A DNA stretch of 64,000 nucleotides from Symbiodinium natans (taxonomy: Eukaryota; Sar; Dinophyceae; Suessiales; Symbiodiniaceae): the NCBI GenBank assembly GCA_905221605.1, contig CAJNDS010000718.1:1-64000 (forward strand). Direction: 5' to 3'. Under the pieces are notes generated by a model. That model worked only from the letters and a program-made list of their open reading frames with translations, had not been told where the DNA came from and made no database searches. The position numbers were made by a program, and so were the translations under genes. Positions 38,800 through 51,400 of the stretch are shown here, one piece after another. How positions within the stretch are numbered: the first letter of the stretch is position 1; each line of letters opens with the position of its first letter.

Positions 38800-39030
38800 C
38801 GGGTGCACACAAGTGAAGTTCATACAGTTGCTCAAGTGCATTAAATTGAAAAATGTCGAGTTCAAGTCCGTTAACTTCAGATGTATTGAATTCCAATGAA
38901 GTGTACTTGAGTGCCATGCAGTTGAAGTGCATACAAGTGCAGTATACAAGTGAGTATGCAACCGTATAAGTGCATACACTTGTCCAAGTGCATACAGTCG
39001 AGTACATAGAGTCAAGTGCGTGGACTCAAC
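38800..39030 (+). repeat. Degenerate AAGTGCATAC-type satellite
   Basis: Variants of AAGTGCATACA, AAGTGCAGTATAC and CAAGTGCATAC are repeated with spacing of roughly 10-20 bases. Confidence 0.7.
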
Positions 39031-39209
39031 GCACGGCAAATCGATGCTTTCGGGCCAATCGTCTTCTAGTTGCTAGCGTGATAACTATAGGTGGATCTAT
39101 GACTGAGATACAACCCTATGTAATTACACTTAAAGCCACGCCAGCCGCTTTACTTGCCAGTGGCTCTCCACTTGACTGCACCTTCAACCCGACAAAAAAG
39201 GAGTCAGCA
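39031..39209. other. Transition into the AT-rich island
   Basis: Ordinary composition, no gene recognised. Confidence 0.4.
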
Positions 39210-40140
39210 AGTGAAGATGTGAATGAAAAGAGCGAATAAAATGTAAGAAACGCACGATTTTAATTCGCGAATGAAATGAACATATGAACGAAGTGAGACA
39301 GAAGATTCATGAACTTGTCCTAAAGGTTGTTCACGCACTCTTTTGCTCCCTTCATTTGTATTATTATGTACGTACGAAGAGAACAAAGTGAATTGAAATA
39401 CAAATGAGCTCGCGAGTGCGTGATTTCAATGAACTTGTGAACGAAGTATTCACGCGCACATTGAATCTCTTATTCGCGCGTGCATTACGTTCTTTCTCCT
39501 TCATTTGTGGCTCGTTCACTCGCTTTCACACATTATATTAATATTGGTAATGAAAGCACGCAATATTAATAGAATGTGGAAAGGAAGAACGAAGAACGAA
39601 GTAAAACGCACGAAGATAATAAAATTCACGCGCTTATTTCATTCGCTTGTAATTTTATTATTATTATTATTAGCGCGTGTACTTCGTGAACAGAGTGAAT
39701 CTCTTGAGACTTCCTAAATGACCAAGAAATCCCCACACTCGACAGGTTTTCCAAGCCATTTACCTCTTCAGCTGTGTCATCCTCACAATCATCAGCTCCT
39801 TTGGGAAGAGAAACCGTATTAATAGACGCGCTCATGCACAAGAACCAGCGATCATCAGGTTGGTCACTAACTTAGTACCTTTCCTGTCAATAAGCTTCAT
39901 GGCAGTGAATACAATTATAAGGAATGAATGTAATGAGTGACGCATGAATTGTATGAGCGTGACAGAACCGCCCTTGATTGACCGAAAGACCGTACCATTC
40001 AGGGCGTTATCTTCATGAGTGAGTTCTTTCTAGGGGTTTTTCCTGCATCAACCATTATTAGGAAGCTAACCTCTATCTTACCGTACAACCTTCTCCAGAA
40101 AGCCAATCATTCACAAGTTCATGCGTTAGGAAATCTCAAG

Positions 40141-41199
40141 GTGTTATAGTATTATGTCCCGGGCATATAATAATATAATAAGAGCCCGGGGTAAAAGGAA
40201 GTACGAAGAGAATACTATTTAATTGGCATTATAAGGAGAGAAATGACGCATGAATGCCAATGAAATAGTATGAACGAAGTGGGGCGCTTTCTTCTCTTTC
40301 TTATTTTGTAGCGCCCGTACAATTACTAATAAAATTACTTTTTTTTTTTCTTCTCTTCGTTCACTGCGGTGCGTGCGTCGTTCGCAAGTTCACTTCTTAC
40401 CACCTTCATTCACTAGTTGTAATATTATTAAAGGTGGTAAAGGGGCTAATTTAGTATATTTATTAAGAGCCCCTTTAACACACTACTTTCCTCGCTTGTT
40501 CATTCGGCTCACTCATTCACTTAAAAAGGCCAAAAGGGAAAAATGATAGGGCCTTTTTAGTTCATTCCTTTCACCTTCATTTCCAAGTCTATGAATCATC
40601 AACTGTGGGTTTCGTTCACATGTTCAGTTAATTCACGCACTCATTGCATTCGTTTGTAGTTCACTTCACATGTTCTCTTCACGTTCTCTATTATAAGGAG
40701 TAAGTGAGCCAGCGAACACGACGCATGAATAGAGAACAGAGTGAAGAGATAAAGGGAAGTGAATGCAGAACGAAAGAAAAGAGTGTTACGGGCCTAATAA
40801 AAGATTCATGGACTGGCCCGTAGAATATTAGTACTAAAGGTGTATTATAATGAGTGCATAAATTACAAATGAAATGAACGAAGTGAATGAAATGCGTGAA
40901 TTTAGTGCGCTCTCTTCTTTCGCTTCTTTTCATACACTATTATTACTAGCGGGCACAGTTAATTCGCACGATAAATTCATGCGTGCGTGCGTTGTCTTCG
41001 TGCCCGCGTAAAGGAGAGAAAAATTCACTGCGTTCACACACTTTTATTAATATTATCCCGGGCCAATAAAATAATAGTACCGCCCGGGGGAATAATATAA
41101 TACTAAAAGACCATTCAATTTCTAATATCAAATGACAAGGAATTTATGACGCGTGCATTTGTATTAGAAATTTGGGCTTTTACTTTTCCCCCTTTAATG
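40141..41199 (+). repeat. 1.06-kb direct repeat, unit 1
   Basis: Begins GTGTTATAGTATTATGTCCC and ends CCCCCTTTAATG. It recurs at 41828-42896 with few substitutions and small indels. The separating ~630 bases (41200-41827) are hairpin sequence of the same type. Confidence 0.93.
40158..41088. repeat. Series of eight or more spaced hairpins
   Basis: Arms at 40158-40164/40184-40190, 40212-40230/40253-40271, 40282-40288/40310-40316, 40398-40407/40431-40440, 40439-40447/40468-40476, 40523-40531/40550-40558, 40788-40794/40815-40821, 40949-40956/41000-41007, 41057-41063/41082-41088. Loops are AT-rich. Equivalent hairpins occur in unit 2 and on to ~45,860. Confidence 0.9.
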
Positions 41200-41827
41200 C
41201 TGTAGGTAAAAGCCCCATTATAATATAAGTCTTTTAGAGGGGCTTTTAACACAGCATGAAAGGGCCCTTAATTAATATATTACGGGCGTCATAATGGTCT
41301 TTTCGCCCTTATACGCCCGTACTCTATTATTAAGGGGGAAAAGGACACCCTAAAAGCCCACAATAATAATACTATTCACGCACTTCGTTTGTAATAGTAT
41401 TAATATTGTGACTTTTAGGAGAGTTCTTTCCAGGGGGTAACAGCTCACGGATTTAGTACGTAACCAGTCAAAAGGCCCATGAATCCGCCCTTGAGACCCT
41501 AACTCTCATATCTTGGTCGAACCGTTACCTCTGTCTCACCGTATCATTCACCCCTGTCTTGCCGCACGTACCATCTTGACTTAGAAACCGTACCATCATG
41601 AGTCTTTCTTCATAGTGGTCATGTCTTCGTTCTCTTCACTCTTGGCTCTGAAGCTCTATCTCTAGCTCCTGTTAATGGTTGATCTGGGGCTGAGTCTTAA
41701 TGTCTTGAGTTACTAACCGGCTTAGAGACCAGTCCAACCGCAGCACCCATCACACCTTGAGGCCCTAACTGGCTTGGTGAATTGGGAATAGAGGACAGGG
41801 TCTTTAGTACGTTTTCTTGTTGCGTTC

Positions 41828-42896
41828 GTGTTATAGTATTATGTCCCGGGCATATAATAATATACTAAGAGCCCGGGGTAAAAGGAAGTACGAAGAGAAT
41901 ACTATTTAATTTGCATTACAAGGAGAGAAATGACGCATGAATGCCAATGAAATAGTATGAACGAAGTGGGGCGCTTTCTTTTCTTTCTTATTTTGTAGCG
42001 CCCGTACAATTACGAATAAAATTACTTTTTTTCTTCTCTTCGTTCACTGCGGTGCGTGCGTCGTTCACAAGTTCACTTCTTACCACCTTCATTCACTAGT
42101 TGTAATATTATTAAAGGTGGTAAAGGGGCTAATTTAGTATATTTAGTAAGAGCCCCTTTAACACACTACTTTCCTCGCTTGTTCATTCGGCTCACTCATT
42201 CACTTAAAAAGGCCAAAAGGGAAAAATGATAGGGCCTTTTTAGTTCATTCCTTTCACCTTCATTTCCAAGTCTATGAATCATCAACTGTGGGTTTCGTTC
42301 ACATGTTCAGTTAATTCACGCACTCATTGCATTCGTTTGTAATTCACTTCACATGTTCTCTTCACGTTCTCTATTATAAGGAGTAAGTGAGCCAGCGAAC
42401 ACGACGCATGAATAGAGAACAGAGTGAAGAGATAAAGGGAAGTGAATGCAGAACGAAAGAAAAGAGTGTTAGGGGCCTAATAAAAGATTCATGGACTGGC
42501 CCGTAGAATATTAGTACTAAAGGTGTAGTATAATGAGTGCATAAATTACAAATGAAATGAACGAAGTGAATGAAATGCGTGAATTTAGTGCGCTCTCTTC
42601 TTTCGCTTCTTTTCATACACTATTATTACTAGCGGGCACAGTTAATTCGCACGATAATTTCATGCATGCGTGCGTTATCTTCGTGCCCGCGTAAAAGAGA
42701 GAAAAACTTCACTGCGTTCACACACTTTTTTCACACACTTTTAATCATATTATCCCGGGCTAATAAAATAATAGTACCGCCCGGGGGTATAATATAATAC
42801 TAAAAGACCATTCAATTTCTAATATAAAATGACAAGGAATTTATGACGCGTGCATTTGTATTAGAAATTTGGGCTTTTACTTTTCCCCCTTTAATG
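41828..42896 (+). repeat. 1.06-kb direct repeat, unit 2
   Basis: Matches 40141-41199. An extra ACACACTTTTTT-type insertion lies near 42720. Confidence 0.93.
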
Positions 42897-44950
42897 ATGA
42901 CAGGGAATTCCAGGAATTAAAAGAATCTGGAAAGGATGGGATTCTTCTTGGCATAACCTTAAATCCCAAGAAATGCATTGGGGAAAAGGATGAAAGGGCC
43001 TTATCTTCTCTCACTCATTATTCCTTCCTTATAATGCCTTCCTGATGAATAAAGTGTGAATGATGAGTAAACGAAACGAGTGAACAAGTGAGCGCAAGGG
43101 GCCCCATTATTAGTATTATTATTGCCCCTTTATAGAAACCCCCAAGAAAGATAGAATGCTTCTTGGATGATTTGTTCCTTGGCAGTCAATGGTCAATAAT
43201 TCTTGGTTATAGACGGTTATCTGTTAAATCCTGTACTGCGTTCATACATTCATTACGTTTATTGCACTTACTACGCGCGTTTATAAACTAATTCATGTTT
43301 TCACTTCGTATTTATTATTTACTTCTATCGCGGGCTAATAAAGAAAGAGAAAAGTGTGCCCGCGGAAAAAGCCCAAATTTAATTAATAAAATTCACGCTT
43401 CGTTTACTACGTTCACTTCATTGTAATTTAATTATTAAATTGTATGGTCTTTTAGTATATTATGCCGGGCCGTCACGATATTACTATTTTGCCCGGCGGT
43501 TTCGTTCACTTTATTCATGCGGTTCATGCGCTACATTCATTTCATTCACTTCACTTATAACCGCATTAATAAAGTTCTCTTCGCGTAATAGTACGAAGTG
43601 AGTAAGTGAACAAGAAAGCGCGAGTGAAACGAACAAGCGAACGCAGTGCACGCATGAACGAAGTGGGCCCTTTATTAATACTATTTGCGCATACTTGTAA
43701 TATAATTCACGCGTATACGCAAATATTATTATAAAGGGGATTCGTTTCACTCACTTGTTCACTTCGTTCGCACACGTGCAACATAATATTATAATTCACG
43801 CATTCTTTGTAATTATAATATTATGTGCGCACACGAACGCATGACATTCATGATGTGGCCTGTCAAGGAGAACCTGATGATTGGTATGGTTTACTTCGTG
43901 GTTCTAATGACTCAATGAACCTGATGTTGGGGTCCCGAGGGTGGGTTCTTAGTGGCTTGGAAACAGAGGTTGGGTCTCAAGGTGTGATGGGTGAACAGAG
44001 TACTATTTCCTAGAGTCAAAGGTGCATGAGTGATGGATTCCAGGGTCTCAAGGTGTGATGGGTGAACAAGGCTGTGGAACAAGATATGAGAGTTAGGGTC
44101 TCAAGGTGTGACAGGGAGAGAGCGGTTAACCTTTACTTTTCCTTTCGTACACCATCAATCTCATGACACCTTAACTGCCCAAGAGCCCATCTCCAAGTCT
44201 AGGATTCATTGAGTCTTTGGTATGCTGTCAGGGAGTGAGTGGTTATAGTGAGTGAAGAGAACACTGTTAACGCGTTTATAAGCTAGTGCATGAAACGCGG
44301 GAACATGTGAACGAACGAATACCAGGAATTGAGGGTTGTGTCCTAAGGATTTAGTATTATAATAAGCCCAGGCATTTAAGGACTTCTATTATGAGCCCGG
44401 GATACTAAATAATAAGTTCTTTCTCCATTATGAAGATATTATTACTGCGGCCCTTTTAATAGTAATAATGGGGGCCGCTACTATTATTCTATTCACTGTT
44501 CGTTTCACTCACTTGTACACTTCATTCTAATAATAACTCCGGGCCTACAAGTATATTATATGGGCCCGTGTTTCGTTCACACAATTATAATATTAAATCG
44601 TGCTTTGTTTCACTGCGTTACATTTAATATTAAATTGTGCTCTCTTCACTCATTCTATTACTATTATCCCGTGCGTGTTTCGTTCAATCGCGCGTGCAAT
44701 TTAATAATGAAATCGTGCACGAGTTTACATTTCATATTAAATTTACGCGTGAACGAACCACATGCACGTAACACACCAAGACAGACGTTTACGCGGTAAT
44801 ACCAGGGTGTGAGCTCTCTTGTCCATGGAGTCATTACCAGGATGATAAGGATTAACCGGGAGAATGAGGCTTGCGGTCAAGAGAGTTCCTGTCACGTAGA
44901 AAGACTCATGATGGTACGGTTTCTATGTTGGGTTCTTGGTAATGGTTGTT

Positions 44951-45115
44951 CAAGGGTGTGAACGGTTAGACCAAGAGTGAAAGGGAGACAAGAGGAAAAG
45001 GAAGGGTCTCAAGGTGTGACAGGGAGAGAGCGGTTAACCTGGCATGCGATTCCAAGGGTGTGAACGGTGAGACCAAGAGTGAAAGGGAGACAAGAGGAAA
45101 AGGAAGGGTCTCAAG
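44951..45115 (+). repeat. Short direct repeat with TCTCAAGGTGTGA boxes
   Basis: CAAGGGTGTGAACGGT...GGAAGGGTCTCAAG at 44951-45012 is repeated at 45053-45115. A related box is at 46263, and reverse-oriented relatives lie near 41490-41545. Confidence 0.85.
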
Positions 45116-46487
45116 CTTAAAAGTGCAAAAAGTAAGTTAACGCACGTTTTTGCGCTTATAATTTGGGCTTTTGTTCATTCACCCGGGCTAACATTACGCA
45201 CGCGTGCATTCATTACATTCATTTACCGTGCGAATAAAGGCCCGGGATACATTATAAAGAGTGTGAAGAGAGCGCTAATAATAGAGTTACAAGTGAACGA
45301 AGTTATGAGTGAGCGCGTGAACTATATTATTATGCGAACGAAACCCGGGGCTAATAATAATACTACTACTTAGCCCCGGAATTATTATAATAATATTGTA
45401 TTCTGCGGGCACATATAATATTAGTATTAGCCCGCGCGTATTATTATATTATTACGAAGTGAATAAAATGAGCGTGATTTTGCAAGAAACGAAAGAGCCG
45501 CGCGAAAATAAGCGAAATTATGAACGTAGTGTGTGGAGAGAATCCTAAAGGTAACAAAGAATCCTGGTAATCGAGGGAGATGTCGTAAGTTGTCTTTATG
45601 AGATTGGTTTACACGGGCTAGTTATTATTATGTAGACGCCCGTGTGCACCCTTAATAGAATGAGAGAAAAGGGAAGTGAATATACGGGCGTGAATATAAT
45701 AAACTAATAACCGCCCGTAATAATAAGCTAATGAACACAGTGAGTGAACTAAATTATAAACTTGTGCATGAATTTAGTGAATGAGCGTGTGAGTGCAACA
45801 GTAATACTAATATGAATACAATTAATGCGGCCTCATAATATCTTCCCTTTTGGCCGCATGTGTTACGTTCTCTCCCTTTAATCATAATTCGCGCATACAC
45901 TGCGTTCCTTTGCAATTATTATTAAATTGAGTTCTCTTCACCATTATAATATTATATTTACTGCCTGGGGAAGAACGCAGAGAATGAGGCACGAAGGTAA
46001 CACAACAGCCCAGGTTGGTACTAACTTAGTGAGTGAATCCAACATCTGGGTTCGTTCGTACAATTCTTTGCTTTCATGCGTTCCTTATAAAGCCTGCGAA
46101 TTAGTACTCTCTTCGTATTATAAGCTGTGTCCTGTCCATCTGTTCCCGAAAGTTGTTCATGATTCTAATATCTTCTTGGGAACGGTCAACATGGGGTTTT
46201 TGTTCACCGAGGTTTGATTTCAAGGACTTTGAGGTGTGTTAATGGTGGTCTTTTAGGAGATTCCAAGGGTGTGAACGGTTAGACCAAGATATGAGAGTTC
46301 GGGTCTCAAGGGCGGATTCATGGGCAAGACTGACAGGTGGGATGGATTCCAGGGTCTTTTCACGAGTCTTGGTGATGGCGTCCGTGAGTGATTGGTTAAC
46401 CGGCTTTTGTGGGGCTTTGAGTGACCGCCACGTAAAAAGACTTATTGTTGGGGCGTTATGTCGTCTTTTGGTCACCGCCAGGCCCTA

Positions 46488-46606
46488 AACCTTAAACCCT
46501 ATCGGGCCACAAACTCAAAAGCCACGAGGATGGTCAGGCCTCCAGCGCGAAATGGCTGCGGTTTCAAAAGCTGCGGCTCAGCTGCAAGAGCCCTTTAGGG
46601 TTTAGA
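46488..46606. repeat. Interstitial telomere-like motifs at the island border
   Basis: GGCCCTAAACCTTAAACCCTA near 46482-46502 and the opposite-strand form CCTTTAGGGTTTAG near 46591-46605 bracket ~90 bases. Confidence 0.65.
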
Positions 46607-48082
46607 TGGTCCATGCGCTGTAATGTTTGGTACTTGGGGGAGGGGTGGCATAGAGGACACATCGAACCCGAGGGTTGCTTGTGATTGGGATCAACCTCGA
46701 AGCCTAACCAACCACAGGGTAGTTTTTGCTCACGCCGTTGTTAGCGGCCTTGGGTAAAACGTTAGTTTTCGCACTTCTTGGTGACTTGTTCCGGTTGTCT
46801 TGTTGGGGTGGGGGGGGGTGGGGATAAGAACGTCATTCATATTGCGTCCATGCACAAAACACTGGTAGTTACAGCATTTTCGGCTTTTTGTACAACATAC
46901 TGCACAAGGATGTGGAACAAGAAAACTTGTCACAAGCGTCCATGCCTTTCGCGACCAAAACCGTGCTTTCCGTGCTAACGTCTCTGCGCAACCCCAAAGC
47001 CCTGAACTTGAAGCACTGCAAGCCCGTTGCACCCTGAACACTCCAGCATCCAAAAAACATGCGAAATGCAGGAAACACTGGCGGGCGTGGCACTTCTCAA
47101 GATAAGACCACATTGCAGTTGCCTCGTTCCACCCTGAACAGTGACAAAACACAAAACCCATAAAAACGCGCAAAAGTCGCGAAAAATGCATCCCCACAGT
47201 AAGCACTGCGAAATGCTGAAAACACTGGCGGCGTGGTACTTTTGGCAACACACCACCTTATAATCACTCCAAGAACTGAAAAATAACTTCCGCCGACAAA
47301 ACCTTCTTTTGTTCTCGAACACTGCCCTGCGTGGGTTAAAACCACATTTCCGCGCGCAAACGGTCCAGGGCCGCTAACAGCGGCTGACCTAGTTTTTAAG
47401 GTGCGCTACAAAAATGTGACTTCGAGAACTACAGCAGCAGCGCACGCAGTGAAACAAGTTGTATACAGGGGCACCTGATCTCGGTGCCAACACATGCATT
47501 ATAGGCACTTTACGAAGCTTAACCTGCAAGAACTTACTCTAGAGACCCCAAAAGGGCCCATCATTTTGAACAAGCGCCACATTTGATTTCCGAAGTGTGT
47601 CGTGACAAGATTCTGAGACGAAATGTTGATTAAGTGGCCTGTCGTGTGTGCAAAGCTTGAGAACTTCGTTTCGGGTTTGTTCATGCCGTCATGCCTACTA
47701 AACCCCTGACACGACCTGCAAAGACCAACCGACTTGCTGCCAAGGAGCCCTGAAAGTCATTTCGTCATTCTCCAAGAGGAGAGGGGTTTGAGACGAACAG
47801 TGAGGGTGCGAAGTGCATCTTCTGTGTTTCAGCAAAGTGCGGCTGTGTCACTTTGCGCGGGACCCTCCTTTCCGCACAACGACTGCCTGTGCATTCAGAG
47901 TCAAAAGAAACCGAGTGATTCTGTGTGCAATCTATATTCTGACTCGCGGGTGTATTCTTGCTGCATTTAGATGCATGGGTATGTTGAATCTCCTACATGA
48001 TTGTACTGTCATCTGTCAAATCATGTCGGGTCTGTGTTGGGATTAGCTCAGCTCCATTGCAACCCTCCTGGGCCGCTTGCAG
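46607..48082. other. Unassigned sequence with a diverged ~147-bp duplication
   Basis: GCGAAATGCAGGAAACACTG at 47061 recurs as GCGAAATGCTGAAAACACTG at 47208, both followed by GGCG-GCGTGG and ACTT. No exon can be assigned with confidence. Confidence 0.45.
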
Positions 48083-48288
48083 TGCGCGGAGAAAGCGTGT
48101 CTTCCCATCTCTACGCCTGGGAGCAGAAGATCCAACACAAATGTGTTGCGGGCACCTTGGTGCGATTCCTGAACATGAGAGCCATGACTGGAGAAAAGTG
48201 GGAACGCTACGGAAGGAAGAAGCAATGGAGCACATGGCTGGTGAAGTGTGCAAAATGCCTGGGCGCTTGTCTGGACATCATTCCGTAG
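48083..48288 (+). CDS. Possible internal or terminal exon, unknown protein
   Basis: After a CCGCTTGCAG acceptor the frame reads VRGESVSSHLYAWEQKIQ, then RFLNMRAMTGEKWERYGRKK and WSTWLVKCAKCLGACLDIIP up to TAG at 48286. The composition is protein-like, with a basic helical middle part. I know no family. The exon at 48312 follows after only 24 bases, so these two probably do not belong to one spliced frame unless the stop is skipped. Confidence 0.35.
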
Positions 48289-48311
48289 TCACAAGCACTT
48301 GTGTTATATAG

Positions 48312-48458
48312 TGGCGGGAATTCGTGGAAAAGTTTTCTGCAGCTGTTTTTTATCCTGAGTGGCTGGAGCTTTTGCACCATACAACAGTGTATAGTCCAGA
48401 AACATCAGAGAGGAGCTTGTATGAGCCTCAACGATTTCTTGTTGGGAAGATTAGGAAC
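48312..48458 (+). CDS. Possible exon, unknown protein
   Basis: Between an acceptor (TTATATAG) and a donor (AAC|GTATGTATG) 49 codons are open: WREFVEKFSAAVFYPEWLEL, then LHHTTVYSPETSERSLYEPQ and RFLVGKIRN. Both borders and the aromatic-rich content speak for a real exon. Family not recognised. Confidence 0.45.
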
Positions 48459-51400
48459 GTATGTATGATACAAATGCAAACTGGTTCGAGCACCCTATGG
48501 TAGTATGAAAACTTAATCTTGAAGATCCTCTTACATGTCTTGTAACGCACAGAGTACAAGTGGCGGTAAAGCACTATGTCCTGTGAGCGGGTGCAGGAGC
48601 AAGGGTTTGTTGGAAGCAACGGCTTGCAACACGCTTCCCGGAATTGGAGAGAATGTACTCTACCCGTTTTGCAAGGCGAACTTGGGAATTTGCAGGTAGA
48701 ATTTAAAGCTACAACGTCCAATTCTGTCCAATCCTGTGAACCTCCATTGAAGCGCAAAAAGACGAGGCCAAGAAGATTATTCTTCACGCCCTATGTAAGG
48801 CGTAGCGCCCCACGAGCCCCTCTTCATCAGAAAGTCCTGTCATTAAAACCTGACTCACCGACATGCAAGGAACAAGGAAAACGGCATTGTCATGCGGCAT
48901 TGTCTGCTGACATAATTGTCTCGTTTTAAGGCAGCAGCAGGCGCCCTCAAAATTTGAAGTTCTGCTGCGTGCAAAATGCGATTGGTGTTGTTGTAGCAAA
49001 TAGAATTATTATGTGCAGACTATTTTGTGCATGTACTTCTTCGTTGTTCCCGCGGGCCCTTTTTCAAGATGTCGAATGACATGCGTATCTCGATTCTTAA
49101 TTCAGTTTGCTCATCAGTGCTTTCATCCACTTGACGGTGGAGCTTGCAAGTTTGAAGAGGGTGATTGAAAGAAATACCGTAACCAATGCGGATGTGACAC
49201 TTGGTTTCCGCGCTTGTTCGAAGGGTCGTTTTGAGTTCTTGTGATGATGACGGAAGGTTGGTCAGCAGTGCATCTTGTAATGGAAGAGAGGTTAACGACC
49301 TGTTCATAAGTTGACCCATGTTTGATGTAGTAGCATGGAATGATTTAGCATTGGCCGTCCGAAACCACCGTAGCACCAGCCGGTGGAAAGCAAGAAATTG
49401 TTGTTTTCGAGAAGTAGACAGCTTCCAGGAACCGAAGATCGTTCTTTTGCCATACAGGCAAAACCTGCCTGCAAATCCCAGTTGTTTTGAAAATATGACT
49501 TTCATGTCCATTTCATGTCGTTGATGCGTGTCAGGTGTTGTTGTGATTCAACATGGATCGCGCTGCACGGGGCTTAGACTCAATTGCAGAAGCATGTTGA
49601 CTCGCATGCAGTTGCTACGCTATAAGAATTCTTGTATGAGGCCATGCAGCAGGAGTACCTCCGACGGAGAAAGCTGAACACATACGAGGCAAGCGCCTGG
49701 GGTTTGTCGCAGGCTTGTGGTGTGATATCGAGATGCTTCCGACAGGAACGTCGAAAAGAAGGGCGAACTGTTCACACCAGAGCTTCGCGCACAGCCATCA
49801 TTGTTGGTTCTTTGAGCTTGTCCCGGGCTAAACATGGGCGAGTGTTTTGGTGAAACATGTTTCCGTGGGTGTCTTGTTTGAAGGATCTTTAATATCATGG
49901 CCATTGCCTTGCCGAACTGGCGATCTAGTTGGGCACAGCGCTTATACATGCGCCCAGGGTTCTTGCAGCATGCCTTTGTGCCTGGCATGTTCAGATCAAC
50001 TTTGTGGTATGACATCCTCACATCATATCCAAGGTTGGGCTCATCGGATATGGTACCAGGAGGCTCATTTATACTGGCTTCAGTTCATTCGCATCTTGGG
50101 ATTTGAGCGTGAGCCGAACCACTGTACCATCGAGGAACTGGGGTTTGCTATATGTTCAAGGGCGAACGTCGAGCCCTCAGGTTTCAATCTTTAGGTCGAT
50201 GTTCGCTCTTTTGTGGTAGGTTTACCTTGGGGCCTGCCATCAGGACTACCTTTCACCATACCATGTATGACAACAACTGCTTCTGGGAATGCAATTAGTC
50301 GCAGAGGCAGAGTAGCAAAGATAAGGCATTTCCAAGCAGTGCGAGTTGTCGTCAGATAGCAAGGCAAGTGGTATGGTCATTTGATGCTTGGCAACTCCTG
50401 TCTCTCGCCTATTTGCAGATGGTCAGCTCCTTGGCAGATGCGAATGTTTCTTCTGTATCTTGCGCATGGTGCAAAGCAGGTACCTTTTAAAGTGCAACGT
50501 GTACTTCGAGCTGTGCATGATCAGCTACGGCAGCTCAGCACAACTGAGTTGCTTTGTGGGCGTCATAGCATCTTCTGCACCAGATGAATCTTTACGCAAG
50601 AACGGTGGGATGGACATTGGGACAACAGTGGCTTGAACAACTTTGGACTAGTCGTATCTGTTGGAGATATGCGGCTGATCCTTCACATCTTGAAAGACCC
50701 AGAGCAAGGTGCAGCCCTGGGCATGATCCTTGGGACGATACTGGAATCGCAGATCGCTGAGAGTGGTGGGACTTTTGGGAACACCACTTTTGAATCACCT
50801 TGTGCGTTCTTGTGGCCTTGTGGTCCCTTTTGTGGTCCTCGGTTTGACAAGGCTGTGTCTGTACTGGACTGTGGCCTTCACAACCCGTACGTTGAGATGG
50901 GCAGCAAACTGGTGGCCAGCACTTGCCTCTGCCTTCTTCCGTGGAATGTTCTTTGAGCCTTGCCAAGGCCTTTTTCAGGCCTTAAGCACACCGAATAAAA
51001 GCTGTGTGCGGCTCAGGTTGCTGCGATGATGAACATTGCGGGTGCAGTCGTTTGGATCATCCTGACGGAGGCCTCTGCCTTCCGGGCCTTCCGCGCAGTT
51101 TGCACGTTGCTGTTGCACGTTGCTGTTGCACGTTGCTTTTTGGACTCAGAACATCTTCGAAGAGCTTAATGAAGAATCATGGTATCCTGTTCCGCCACCT
51201 GGGCCGTGGCCTCGAGCACAGTGCCAGAAGTCATGATTCACTTTACGTTGGCTGAACATCGTGGACGCTGAGTAGGGACTTGCAAATTTGACAATTTGTC
51301 TCAGGATGTCGTTTATACTTGCCATTGTCAGCGCTGTGGGTATGCTGGCTGGGAACGCGGTTTTGCACGCTCCAAAGCAGCCCTGCAGCCGAGGGCTGTT

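Larger units (their letters stand above)
39210..46480. other. AT-rich hairpin island (~7.3 kb)
   Basis: Composition and vocabulary change sharply from the flanks. AT-rich words such as GAACGAAGTGAA, CACGCATGAA and TTCATTCACTTCG recur on both strands. Dozens of hairpins have GC-rich 7-10-base arms (CCCGGGC/GCCCGGG, GCGGGCAC/GTGCCCGC, AAGGTGG/CCACCTT) around AT-rich loops of ~20-45 bases. No open frame is longer than ~100 codons and none has a known motif. It may be organelle-derived DNA (dinoflagellate mitochondrial spacers are AT-rich and hairpin-rich) or an unknown nuclear element. I found no cox1, cob or cox3 fragment by eye. Confidence 0.75.

Noticed and set aside
40691-42616. 80-codon minus-strand frames at 40691-40933 and 42374-42616, nearly identical
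   Set aside because: They are duplicated with the 1.06-kb repeat and made of hairpin words; Phe/Ser/Leu-rich reading without any motif.
39210-46480. Calling the AT-rich island a mitochondrial insertion outright
   Set aside because: No cox1, cob, cox3 or rRNA piece could be recognised by eye, so only the composition and hairpins argue for it.
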